From: Lethocerus indicus
Lineage: Eukaryota > Arthropoda > Insecta > Hemiptera > Belostomatidae
Assembly (NCBI GenBank): GCA_019843655.1
Contig: JACDQD010000005.1
Location: forward strand, 15,155,575 to 15,219,574
Reading direction: 5' to 3'
Length of the DNA stretch: 64,000 nt
Shown: positions 49,761 to 61,539 of the stretch, piece by piece
Numbering within the stretch: the stretch's first letter is position 1
How the letters are laid out: every line of letters begins with the position of its first letter
Notes under the pieces: generated by a model
Databases searched by the model: none
The model's input: only the letters and a program-made list of their open reading frames with translations
Told to the model about the DNA's origin: nothing
Position numbers and translations under genes: made by a program

Positions 49761-52700
49761 TCTGAGGGAAATCACTTAAAGCCTCGGGACTCCTGAAGCC
49801 TGAATTGTGGTCACGTCGCGACCTCACAACCCCCCCCCCACCACCACCTACTGCCACTGTGTTTTTATACCCTCCCCCATCCCCTACTTCGGTGTTGGGG
49901 CCCCAGGGCGAAAGCACGTGCGAGGCAATTAACGGATTAAGTAAGTTCACCGCTCCTGAGATAAGTTCTGAACACGTAGCCCCGTTGAATCGGCCCGCAA
50001 CGTCCGAACTGCGAAGACGCAATACAGGACTTACCTATAGCTTGGTTCAACGCTCTAGAAAACATATATAAAACAGTACGCTTCATTTAATCCCAGTAGT
50101 GTCCACAATAATATGTTTCAATCTGTAGTGAAACTGATGACAGACTATATTCTATACTCTAGGATATTCATTGGATGGTTTTAAAGGTTTTGAAATGTCT
50201 TTATATTTTGTTACATAAGTATTTCAAATAATTATAATCCCGTTTTTTACTTACATATTAATACTACCGGAGATATAACCTATCACCACTATAATTACTA
50301 AATATCATATTTAACACAATACAATAAAAGCATCGAAATATATTTTACAACCCACAAATTAGCTTCAGTTTTTCACCAACTTCAGAGCGAGACGATTTAT
50401 ATTATATCTTCAGCAACTTGGCGAAGAAGTTGCACCGCACGCAAGGACGGAATTGCCCCCCTCTCATTACGCCTTAATGACGTCAAGATGAATTTCTTCT
50501 TAAACAGTTGGATCTCTCAAGCTTCTCAAAATAATACGAACTTATCATTGAAATATTCCGGTGGAGACCTCGTGTGTTTTTCCTCATTAGTGCGGCACTT
50601 TAGCGTCTGCAGGGCGGGACGTAAAGTAAATATGTCCGCCCTCCAACTACCCCCTGGGTACTAATACCAGAGAAAAATACACAGCCCGACGAACACCCGA
50701 GTACATTAAACGCTCACCGCGCCTCCCAGTCCAATTTTATATTCCATCCAAATCTTTTATTTAATTGGAATTAAAAATATTGGTTTAATTAAAAGGCTGT
50801 AAAGCTTGATATTATCCCTTCGCCTTCTAACAAGAATTTTTTTTACAACTGCCCGGCATAGCGGCGTGATATAACCCCCGCCCACGTTTAGGTCTTGGGA
50901 GTCATTAAGTTAATGAGTATTTTTTTGCGTCGACATCCCCCAGCCCCCGCCACCCTGGGGAGACGTCCACAATTTACTGGGGTCCCCCTACCATCACTCG
51001 GGGTCCCTCTTTACATTCACTTTTAATGCGGGCTCCTTTGATCTACTGCGGTTTCGGACCCGAGCTCTTCCACCCTCTACTCGGTCCCCGCCGGAAGCGA
51101 ACATCAGAGCGTAATTGGACAATTCGCGTTGAGATAAATTCGATTACGGATTTCCTACAGTTTGATTTAATGGGGGTTTCGCCATTTCAGTGTCCGCAAC
51201 AGTTCTTTTTAGTATAATTGTTTAAAGGTAGAAAGGACTTGTAGAAATGTTTCGTTCAAGAGGTTTTGGACTAGTTCAGGTTCTTGCTCCATTCATCCTT
51301 TAGATATCTGCGAGAGGGTTAAACTCCCCGGCCGGCGAAGGTTGCTATTGGATCGGCGTCGCTGCTCGTGAATTATTAGCAGAGCGGTGTGGGTGGGGAA
51401 GGGGGGTCGTGCTACCCGCCGGGACCGATCTGTATGGGGTCGCGGCCAAGCAACCCTTTAATTGATTTAAAACGGAGCCCTTTTCCAGAGACCGGGAATA
51501 TATTGACAAGGAGTCGGGGGTCGCCTCCGCGAATTGAAACAGCGCCGGTTCCCCTCCCTAAACAAACTTAAGCCTACCTAGCGGCGCTATCTATTCCGCT
51601 TCGCTCCCCCAACTCATTTATTACTTAACATCAGAAACGACGACCGATTCTTACAGTTTTGTGAATCAGAAATATTGGCATCATTTCTGCTTAGTTCAGT
51701 GCTTTCTGATAATATTCCATATATTAATAATAAATATAATTAAGTGTAAACTTCATTTCTAGAATATGTTTTGAAATAGTTTGCAATCGCATTGAGCAAT
51801 CCGAACTTCGCCATCGTTAACGCTACTCAATTTCATGAAACTTCGATTGTAGTAGAGGTCCATTTCTTCATGGCTTTAAAAGTTAGTACTCGATTGAAAT
51901 TCCCGGTGGCATTCTCGGTAGCTGCCCTTATTGGATTTCACCGGAAGGATTATTCCAGTGTTCGACTCCCACCAATTAAACTCCAGAGGGTGGAGAAGTT
52001 CTAGTTATTTTCGGGACTATCTCGGAAGGAATCTAACAGCGGAACTGAGTAATAATAGTCGTGGGAGTAATTTCGTCAGCTGAATCCTTTTTTTTCAGAC
52101 GAATTCCGCAATAAAATAAAATCCTACACAAATTTCACGATTCTGGCCAAATAGATGTGTCAATTTAATAGCGCGTTTAATATGAAAGATTCTGGGCATG
52201 AAATTAACTTAAGCAATCTTGGGAAATATTTTGTCACTTTGCTACATAGAAGATCTCAGGAACTGACTGAATTATTCCTGTATATTGGGCTGGTAATAAA
52301 AACGTTTAGTTAACTGATAAAAGAAAATATGGAGTGCGATTTGGAATACCGCGGTATATTTTTTGAAGCCCATCCCCCAAATTCCAGTACCGAATTCAGA
52401 GGAGGGAACTCTGACATTTTGCCAGCGGGGCCATATTTTTCTTCCCGGCGGGTTGTACAGCCACCGGTTTCAGTAGGAAAAAAAGTCCCCAAACACCCAC
52501 CCCACCCCACCCCTCGATTTCTCCCTGAAAAGAGACGATTCTATAATCGTCATCCATCATTTTAATTCAGTTCCCATCTTAATTCCGTTTCAGTACCGTC
52601 TCGTCGGATATTTAATTATCCGCCCTACCAATCGATTGCCTTATTGTCCAGCTTTTTCTTCGTCGTAATTTGAGTCTTAAACGGGAAATCTCTTCCGGCC

Positions 52701-53749
52701 CGTTTCTCCTTCCTACCTTCACAATACCGGGACAATACTCGTCATGAGACATTCAATAACTTCTCAGTCTACCCCCCCCCCACCAACCCTCTCCATGCCC
52801 CTCTGCGATTTCGGGAAAATATTGATAGACTTGGAAAGTTGAGTGGTAGGCTTCAATTAATCGATTATTTGTTGTCTAAAGACCAGAGTGAAACTCTCAT
52901 TTTTATTTTTATTCGTCTTTTAATTTAGATATATAAGAGGGAATACAAGGCCCTTTGGCCCAAGTTAGGCATCTGCTGCACGACTCATACATTGGTTGGA
53001 GGGGGGGAGTCATGGTTTTTCAGCTTGTCAACTTAACGCATTTAAAGTAGTTTATTAGTGCGTCTACTAGATAACAATCCGACCTTTCCCTACTAACTGT
53101 TATGCAAGTGGCAGTGGTGGCTGTGGTTATGAAAACGCGACTCCCTGGCCGAAGAATAATAAGGTTGTTAAGATGTATAGTTTACCGCCTTAAATTTCAC
53201 TTATCCTATTCCCGGAGCGATAACAGCGCAAGTTTGAAACTGGAGCGTTCTTGGGGACGAGGGCGGGGGGAGGTTAAATTAAATTCTCTTTAGCGGTGAG
53301 GAGATAAACAGAATCTACGAAAACCCAGGCCAAATATACAGTGCGTCGGGCGACATTGTGTTTGGCGATTTATTCATTAATTCGATAGCATGTTCGTGAA
53401 ATTTAATTTGTCTTTTGGTAGGGCTTTATTGAGGCTATTATACTACAGCTGGGGCAGACGCGTATTAAATTTTCCACCTAGATTTTGTTTATTAATTTAT
53501 ATTTCTATTAATTTCTAAGAATTTGACTGTTCAGTTTACACTTTTATCTACTGAGTATGCTGTTGTTTGCACGCCATTCTTCGCCGAGAAATACTCGTTG
53601 TCTCGTCGGTCTGATTTTGGACATGGATAATTTTGGAAACTGAAATAATGTACAACAAATTCCTCTTCATCTAAATAGATCCCCCCTAGAGATCAAGGGC
53701 GGAACATCGGGCAAGGCCACGAGGCCAGCTTATTAATCTTGCAACAATG

Positions 53750-55800
53750 CCATCTACCCTTGGGGTAGGGTCCACAACAAAAACTAATTGGACCCCATCA
53801 AACACACACACACACACACGTGAATGTGCACATGGTGTTTGCATATGAGTCATCCACAACCCTACCGACCCCCGACGCCTGTATCAACCCTTCACTTTCC
53901 CTCGTGTACATTCGTTTAGCATCCCCACACCAACACGCTCTGAATGCCAGAGATTTCTGCTGACTGCAGAAAAACGAATTGTTTTTTTACAAATTGACTA
54001 AAAGGAGGAGTAGATGTTTCGCCCAGTATCAAAAAAATATCAACCTCTGGTATAGCGGTCGATGATAATGGATTGACACTACGTTGAAATGCGTTAACCA
54101 AGCCATCAATGTGTCTGAAGTCGGAGATTGTTCTCCTGAATTACTCATTACCTATGCCCCTGTTTTTAAATGCAATATTAACCCCGCTTTAAAATTTGAA
54201 TGTCTCACGTCATTGCATCCCATTTGAAGGTAATCGCAATTAGTGTAATAGACTAGAGTGGAATCGGTCAACCGTTCATTCGTCTCGGTGGAATAATGTT
54301 AATCAAATCACTGTTGTCCGAATAGTCGAACTTCCAACTTTCAAATTAAATTAGAGGAGATAAATATTTCCGAGGGACGAATTAGTAGCTCGGCTGAAAA
54401 AAGATGAGGTCCAAGCGACAGATAATCTTCATTTCGTCGGCATATCTAATTAAAATTGCGCTATTACCTTCCGCGCAGTCCGCCCTATTGTATCGCCTAG
54501 ATGTGGCCGGTGAACATAGCCTAGCCCTGACCCCCGGCTGAAAAATAATCTGGGAGGTCCGCCATTGTGCTCGCCGATGAGTGACATTGCCGCCCGCTAA
54601 ATATTAGCTCTTTGTTGGGATTATTTCCCTAGCGGGGGCTAACAAAGTCAGGCTAACTGGGATAAATGCCAAGGATATTTTTTTTGTTTTTGTTCAACCT
54701 CCGGCGGTACCCGGACCGTCGGATTGGCAATTTGAGCGGAGAGGGGCGTTGTCAGAATTTAAGTTATGATGGATTATGGTTTCAGATTAGTGAAGTAATT
54801 ATTCGCCTGCGGACTGTTTCTGGATGGCAAACATCAGATAGACCATAAACGTATCACCCGTTGTTCCTCTGCTAATTCGTTTTTTAATCTTCATTCAACG
54901 ACTCATTAAGCTAAATATATAATTTAGAGAACCTGTTTTGTGTTTCGCCCCCTGAGGCTGGTGCGAAATATACTTATCTAAAGTTCGTTTGGTCCACTTG
55001 CACCGATTGATTAACTAGATTAATAAAAATAACCTTTTTTCAATAAATTTTGGACCAACAGGAAAACTTTTATGATCGTAAATACACAATATCAGAACCT
55101 AATTTAAATATGTTGAAGGACTTCTTCTTGTTCTTCTATTTAGCCATGGATTATAAGTTAAGAATGCTAAACTCCGTAATAAACTTCTTACAGTTAGTTG
55201 ATTATTTCTTTGTTTTTAATTTTTTGCAGGCCCAACCCAACTTCGTCCAAGGAACGTTTAGGAACTTTTTTGTCAATTAAATAATAGAGTAAACCAAAGA
55301 TAATATGAAAGATTTATATATGCTGTTTTTTTAACATCCTGTTTTTTATTCAGACGATATGTTGTTATTTGTTAAACGTATTTTCCTGCTAGTGGGAAGG
55401 GAAGGCATCGTTGTTTTTGTTTGTACGTCACAGGTTTCCACGCATGTGTTCGCCATCCGCTTTTTCTCTTATCATTAGTAAAGAGGTCAGTCCAATTATG
55501 AACATTAAAATTCACATAAGCTGTCTTTCTCAGAATCTATATAAATTTTTCTTTTGATTTCTGGTTCTCAGAATAATAACTGAATCTGATAGTCTTAGGA
55601 AAAAGTTAAAAATAGTCTATATTAAAGTTGCATGGAGAAACGATTTGCGTCTACCGACAACCTTCGCTTTGAATAAGGCGGAAAGCCTCCATTACTGTAT
55701 TTAAATAATTAGCTAGTTGTTTTCATATTTTGAGAAATCGAGGTTTTATTAATTTGTCATATTGAGAATAAATATAGTGTTTAGCGTACTGATGTTTCTC
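53750..55800. other. No gene recognised; hairpins and an acceptor-like site
   Basis: Two small stems, CTACCC-TTG-GGGTAG and GGGTCC with GGACCC, lie at 53757-53795 just before the (AC)9 tract. At about 55228 a long pyrimidine run ends in TTTTTTGCAG, a good acceptor, but the following frame stops after 17 codons and no donor follows. Confidence 0.5.
53802..53819 (+). repeat. (AC)9 microsatellite
   Basis: Nine AC units directly downstream of two short hairpins (53757-53795), ending at CGTGAATGTGCACATG. Confidence 0.95.
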
Positions 55801-55936
55801 ATTTGTTTGTTTCCAGGTTGCACCTGACACACAGCCGAAGCTGGATCACAGTAAGTTAGCATGAAAATTTATCTTTGTTATATTGTATTTTTAGTTCATT
55901 ACTAATTAATAATAGAAGTTATGAACATTAAAATTC
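55496..55936 (+). repeat. Direct repeat of an 18-mer bracketing 0.4 kb
   Basis: TTATGAACATTAAAATTC occurs at 55496-55513 and again at 55919-55936, 423 bases apart. The candidate microexon at 55817-55850 lies between them. An A+T-rich 18-mer pair is only mildly unlikely by chance. It could be a remnant of a duplication or of an element's direct repeats. Confidence 0.4.
55817..55850 (+). other. Candidate 34-nt internal microexon
   Basis: A strong acceptor (TTTGTTTGTTTCCAG, ending at 55816) with a possible branch point CTGAT about 25 bases upstream is followed 34 bases later by a consensus donor (GTAAGT at 55851). The enclosed sequence is free of stops in two frames, reading VAPDTQPKLDH or LHLTHSRSWIT. 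It is not a multiple of three, so it would shift phase. I cannot assign it to a known protein. If real, the flanking tens of kilobases are introns of a large gene. Chance pairing of good splice sites remains quite possible. Confidence 0.25.
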
Positions 55937-56614
55937 CCCTATATCATTCTTCCACGGTTGTTCACCGTGAATTTATTGTTAATTTTTTTTCGCTGCTGTA
56001 ATAACTGCGATTTAATGGTGCGATCAAACTCCGGAACACTATTTTATTATCAATTTCCAATCTTCTTTCCAACTTTATTGGTACCCTTTGTCATAAAACT
56101 AACACTACTATCCCATGTGTGTGTAGAAGGCAATCCCGTTCTTGACTTATGATGTAGTGCCTCTATTCCCTCCTAGGTTTTTATATCTCATATATAGATA
56201 ATCGTTAAATAAACATGTTGGAACATACACTCGGTTGTGCAATTGTTACCAAATGGGTTGTTTCATCCGATTGGATGGAGGCAGTCAAGTAATTCAATTT
56301 GGAAGAAATAATTTTAAAATTCTTTAGAATTATAATTGGAACCTAAAAACCGTTCACATTATTTCTGTTCGTTAATATAAAAAGGTCATTTATTAATTTA
56401 TTTATGCGAATATTTTACTAGACACTGTTCATTGCTTCTGGCAACGTTTAAAAGTATTGCATTTCTTTATTACCATCGTATCCGATCTTATAAGTAAACG
56501 TAAACTAGTTAAAAAGTTAGCGCTGACCTGGTCCTTTTTGTGTTTGGAGCAAAAAAATAAAATGAGACCATTCCTTGAACCCTAGTAGTGCCAGTGGTAG
56601 TAGGATTTGTTAAG

Positions 56615-56629
56615 TAAATAAATAAATAA

Positions 56630-56674
<45 letters not shown>
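56615..56674. repeat. Compound (TAAA)5-(TA)20 microsatellite
   Basis: Five TAAA units (56615-56634) run directly into about 20 TA units (56635-56674). A tetranucleotide-to-dinucleotide transition is typical of microsatellites born in A-rich tails, for instance of a retroposon, but no retroposon body was recognised beside it. Confidence 0.95.
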
Positions 56675-56675
<1 letters not shown>

Positions 56676-57760
56676 CATAAAGTGTTTGAAATCCATGAAG
56701 TGTTCTTGGCATTTCCAAATTTCCTCTCTCAAGGCGTTTTCACCTGATTGAGAGGTAGGACTCAAGATACTCTGCGCTAAGCAATTAAATAATGATCTGA
56801 ATTCAGTTAATTTGAGTATTAGTAGCGTCGCTTTCCGTGGCTGTCACCGAAATCCGTCCCTTCTAATTTATATTAACCGCCGAGCATGTACAGGAAATAA
56901 GCTAGCAGACCAAGCGTGTTGGAAATGCAAATCAATTTTAAGGATAACATCGATCGGGATCGGCGACCCTGCGATATCGCTCCAACCCTTCACATTTGGT
57001 TAGGGGTGGCCGGTTCCTTTCATCCACCCTCCGCCCCTTTCACCCTTTCCGAGCTACGCACTTGTCCCTGGAGGATGGCAATGCGTCACTCGCCGCATTA
57101 GGGCGAGAGGGTTGTGTGTCCTCCCTCCCCCTATTCAAAACGATCGATATTTCAAATACACTCCAAAGCGCGATTGTATTAGTTGCACACATAACAGTTG
57201 TTGTTCACTTAAGAACTGCTTGTCCCCTATTTCCTTGAACGCAATGTAATTCAGGAATTGTACAAAATTATGCGTCGCACATAAAAAGAATTATTACACT
57301 TATTTATGAGAAGAAGTTTGAGGAATTGTTTCAATTTATTTAGCACAAAATTTACGTTTCTTCCCTACTAATTCTTCGCGGGTACAAAAGGAGTAGAAAG
57401 AACACTTAAATTAAGTGAGGTTTGAATTTCGGATCTCAACTGAAGTTGGTTTTAAAAATATTTAGGCTTTCTGTGGAACTCGGTACGGTATCCTACGAAA
57501 CTACCACTGTTATTTTTCTAATGTTGCGCCCACAAACGAGTACACTACTCAGCATATGGTCGTTGACTTGATATTGTATACATTCTGTGGGCAAGGAGGA
57601 AGTTACTCTTCAAACTTTGTTTGAAAAGAACGTTCTCGCGGGCTAAAGAAAAACTTTTATAAACAGCGAAACGCGTCTAACTTGCAGAATGGAGGGGACG
57701 TGTGAAGAAATGTGATGCAAGAGTCTTATAATGGAGTTGGTAGTGGTGCCTCCTCGTCGG

Positions 57761-57846
57761 GCGAATTAGGTAGGGGCCGGGGCCTAGTGGCCGTCTGGGT
57801 CTCCCTCCCATGGGGGCTTGGCCCGGCTCTCATTTACCTAATTCGC
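57761..57846. repeat. 86-nt imperfect fold-back with 12-bp terminal arms
   Basis: GCGAATTAGGTA (57761-57772) is perfectly inverted at 57835-57846. Inside, GCCGGGGCC near 57776 pairs with GGCCCGGC near 57829 with one bulge, giving a two-segment stem around a terminal loop of about 35 nt. The length suits a pre-miRNA-like hairpin or a tiny fold-back element. No TA or other target duplication is obvious outside the arms. Confidence 0.6.
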
Positions 57847-57859
57847 GGCCCCCGGTCCC

Positions 57860-60800
57860 AGCCCCTAAATTGTCCGACCTGACAGTGGTTAACTACACCA
57901 TCCCGGATTTTAGCGGTATTAATTACAAATTTAATGTATGTCGCCGGTGCGTGAATATTGATTTCGAATTTGCCCCTTTTTGATATCCGCCCGTTTTATG
58001 CCGACGACGCCATTCGGTTTAGAAGGCTCGAATATCCCACGGCATTTGGACATTAGGCACCTTCTTTTGGAATTCAGACGATTAATACTAATTATAATAT
58101 ACATTCTTTACATGACATACCGCTGAGAACTTATTGCAACATTCTTATATCTTACGAATTTGTATGCCAACTTCGTCTGAGAGTGGATATCCCTTTCGAC
58201 CTAGACACGTGGGATAAATATCCGGGAATAGGAAAGTCCCATGGTCTGTTGTAGGCTGACCGATAAAGCCACAGATTTGAGATGCAATTTTTTTTAGACA
58301 CCGGGTCACTTTCCGGACGGTTCTGTCGTGATATATCCAGGGGCCGCTCTACTAGCCCCGGACCATAAAACCTCTCTGCCATTCTCACGCCTCCTCTTGG
58401 CCAGAACTCTCCCCCATCCACCCCCGACCGTATATCACCAGTGGTGGGGGCAGGGGGGAGTTTATATCTGTCAGACGAGCCGAAAATTTGTCTTACTTGA
58501 GTCTCCGAATATATATTTTTCCCCCGCCCGAGCTTGGCCGGCGTTTCGGGTTCACTTTGTCCGGGGAGCCCGTGTGCCCTCCCCCCTCCCGCCTGATTTA
58601 TAACGGATTAATGTTGAATCCTCGACGGCTTAGCACTTTTCTGAGGTGGGAAAAATCGCCCGGGTTTTTGTATTCTCAGCGCAGAATAAGGTGATAAACT
58701 TTCGATAAATTCTTCCCATGCCACTCCCCAGTAAGCCTTTCGATATAGAAATCGAAATTTCCACTCCAAGTCGTGTCACTGAGGGGTGCTTGCGCAAGGT
58801 GGATATTTCGAACACTTTATTTTATTTTTTCATTGTAATTCATTTAAATTAAGAATTTCACATTCAATTATTGCAGTTAGCCTCGCTCACCCCTTTTCGC
58901 TTCCTTTTGGTGACTTGAGTGTGCCGTTTTCTAATATAAGTCCGTCGAAAAATTTGAAACTAACGGGAAGTGATACACCTTTTAAATTTAAACGGATTTT
59001 TGTGCCGAAATCATTCACAAAATCCTCAAGGCGCACACGTTTTATGGTTGCTTAGTGAGCTATATAAGAGAGTTAAACAATCCATAATTCAGTCTGAGTA
59101 ATAGAATTTTCAGCCCCATTGTAGCAATCCAGAAATAATTCTGTGTAATCGAATTTTCAGTGCTCATTGTAGCAGTTATACCGGCAACGCTCTTGAATAG
59201 TTCGAATGCTAAAAAAAATCGTCTTTCTTCACAACTAATGTACATTGAACAGAACAAATCTAGTTCTGATTTTTGTATAAAGGATATAAATATTGTATAC
59301 CTATTAGGACTGTAATGATTACAAATTAATATTGACTAATTCCATTTCTGCAAAAAAAAAATAATATAAACCGTCGATAAATTCTCCGCAGGTTGGCCCA
59401 AAAGGTCTGGCTAACTCGTCCGATAAAATTTAAAAATTCCCCCGCTGAAAAATTTTCCGTGGCCGAAAAATTGTTCTTGACGCTTGTAATATTTCGCCGG
59501 TCGGAATTGCCGCTGTGATAAATTCCCGGGCTTCTATCTCTCCGGAATCACCGGACTTTATTAATCAAACTTTATTTGATCCGCCCCCTCAAAGTTTATA
59601 AATTCCTTTTGTAGAAATTTTCAATTATCACAGCCGTAGATTAATATTTATGATCGACAGCAGTCATTATTCGATGAAATTCATTAGATCTAGGTTCAAT
59701 TTGAGCAGGTTGGTGTATTTTGATTTGCCCTTTGGAAAACCGAAAATGGAAATTGTGATAATTTCGTGTAAAATTATACTCCATTTTAATTCAGCAATTT
59801 GGAATTATTTAGGCAAACTCTCCAATAGTTTTGGATCCCGAACTAGACTGAGGTGACCTTTTTCTCTTTTTTGTTTGATATTTATAAGTTATTATATGGT
59901 ATATACCGATTAAAATTTTACGTGGATAAATTGTATTTCCTGTGTGTTCCGATTAGTGAATATCGGTTCATATTGTGACCCAAATTTGGTTGGCGAAGCC
60001 GGGTCGGCGACGGTGAGTTATTTTTTCCGGCGGAGGGTCCAATTTAAACTTCGTTGGGGCTAAGAATACGGGGGGCAAAAACGAAAGCCTCCCCTTCATA
60101 AATACTGCTCCGGGTTCTGGTGTGAGTAGGGCCGCGTTTCTTGTAAATTTCAGACAATTGTTCGGCCGGCCGGAACGCCTCCCCTCCCTCCCTCCCACCC
60201 ATAGGCTTTCTTCTTACTCCTATCGCTGTATTATAATTAAGAGTCGAAGAACCTGCCTTTATTCTAGGCCCCGAAGGAGGCATAAATTCACAACCCAACA
60301 AGGATTTTCCCCAGTTTCGGCCGAGAAATAGCCGCTACAAAATTGCGAATATGATGTCAGGTGTATCCTGTAAGTGATAATAACATGATCAATTAACTCG
60401 CTCGACAATTTTGAGGATGAATAAAACTTTAGGAAAGAAATTCAAGACATCATTTTAAGCAATACAATAACAATTTTATATCAAACATATAACATAGATT
60501 TTTCTACATATTTTATTGTATGTAATACATACTTCACCCGCTTAATAGTATAAGCTTGCGTACACATAGTAACTCGTGAGCTATTTTTAATATCTATGAA
60601 GAAAAATAAAATATAAATCAGATATTGCAAACTATACATTTAAATCGTATGATCTGTATATAACTCAAGTTTCTAAATGAATTAAGGTAGAACCGGTTCC
60701 TGGTAGTATTAGAGGAGTGTGACACTCCGGACCCACCAATTCCCCTTCGCACTTAAGGAACTCCTGTTTGGAGTGTGAACCGTTCACAACGCTTTTATTT

Positions 60801-61390
60801 TAAGTAGAACACGGGCAAATCTGGAAGGGCCGAGTTCGGCCCTCGCACGGACACCCAGCCCTCCTTCCCATTCATTCCCATTATCGCAAGTGTCCCAACG
60901 CCCATAGCGGGGAGTTTTCTACGGGAGTGGGAGAAATCCAGTGATACGTCTGAGGGGGTACTTTCAGAAATAACAGAAAAACAGAAGTACAGCTAAGAAA
61001 AAAGGATTGGAAAACTAAATGGGGTGGCTGGTGGCAGTGCTAAAACCACGGTCCCCGCGGCTAAACACACATTGCGCCCGGGGAAGTAAAAGAAAGGAAA
61101 CCTTAAAAGGATTTCCTTTAATTCTCGTGTTTATTTTTGAGAACGGGCGTTTTAAGTGCTACCGGCTCTTGGAGATGGTAGCTTTCAAGGAATGGTAAAC
61201 CTCCCGCTCATTAATGGACGCCCAACGTACGAGTCCCCGGTTAAATAATATTTCGGCATATAATATGTGTATAAAAACGTCTGAAAATGTCATTTCGGAC
61301 ACTTAATGCACTCGGAAATATTCGCACGAAAATGGCTTGCAGACTTAAAATTGTGTTTCTGCGAGCAGAAATAATGTGCGCAGATGGAAC
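57860..61390. other. No gene recognised
   Basis: G+C-rich pockets at 58,310-58,620, 59,990-60,200 and 60,820-61,090 within A+T-rich DNA. A donor-like GTGAGT occurs at about 60013. A TTTCGAT-ATAGAA-ATCGAAA hairpin sits at 58738-58757. Confidence 0.55.
59098..59174 (+). repeat. Two-unit tandem duplication, period about 47 bp
   Basis: GTAATAGAATTTTCAG then CATTGTAGCA (59098-59126) recurs as GTAATCGAATTTTCAG then CATTGTAGCA (59145-59174). Within each unit only the few bases between the two blocks differ. The flanking AATTC also repeats, giving a 47-bp period. It looks like a local slippage or unequal-exchange duplication. Confidence 0.8.
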
Positions 61391-61392
61391 TA

Positions 61393-61427
61393 GAGCCTCG
61401 ATGATGCAGAGGTAAAGTGCTAACGAT
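61393..61427 (+). repeat. tRNA-like SINE head
   Basis: GCCTCGATGATGCAGAGG followed by TAAAGTGCTAACG resembles the 5' end of arthropod tRNA-derived SINEs (Gly-type acceptor, then an A box of the form TGRTGYAGNGG). No clean B box follows, only TTCGTGAATTC near 61487. The downstream 110 bases hold three consecutive short hairpins, so the sequence may be a degenerate SINE with a structured body. Confidence 0.25.
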
Positions 61428-61481
61428 TAATAGTGGTCTCTGTCTGTCTGTATTCAGTATGAATTTGCAAAATGTTGTCTA

Positions 61482-61538
61482 CTGAATTCGTGAATTCAGA
61501 CTGAAGTCTGGTGCTCTAGCAGTTCACCTATGTGAACT
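61482..61538. repeat. Three consecutive hairpins
   Basis: CTGAATTC-GT-GAATTCAG (61482-61499), CAGAC-TGAA-GTCTG (61497-61510) and AGTTCAC-CTAT-GTGAACT (61521-61538) follow one another in 57 bases, about 60 bases after a tRNA-like head. Such a serial stem-loop array suggests a structured RNA body, possibly SINE-derived. Confidence 0.75.
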
Positions 61539-61539
61539 C

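Larger units (their letters stand above)
48010..53690. other. No gene recognised
   Basis: G+C-rich pockets at 48,340-48,680, 49,800-50,010, 50,560-51,120 and 51,320-51,560, separated by A+T-rich DNA with the (TA)n tract at 49184. No domain-bearing frame was found. Confidence 0.55.

Noticed and set aside
49630..50022. Minus-strand frame with poly-Leu and poly-His
   Set aside because: Arises from the (GGT)n-(GGA)n tract; no domain elsewhere in it.
55206..55280. Exon starting after the acceptor-like TTTTTTGCAG near 55230
   Set aside because: The frame terminates after 17 codons and there is no donor; could only be a terminal exon, with no poly(A) signal or protein match to support it.
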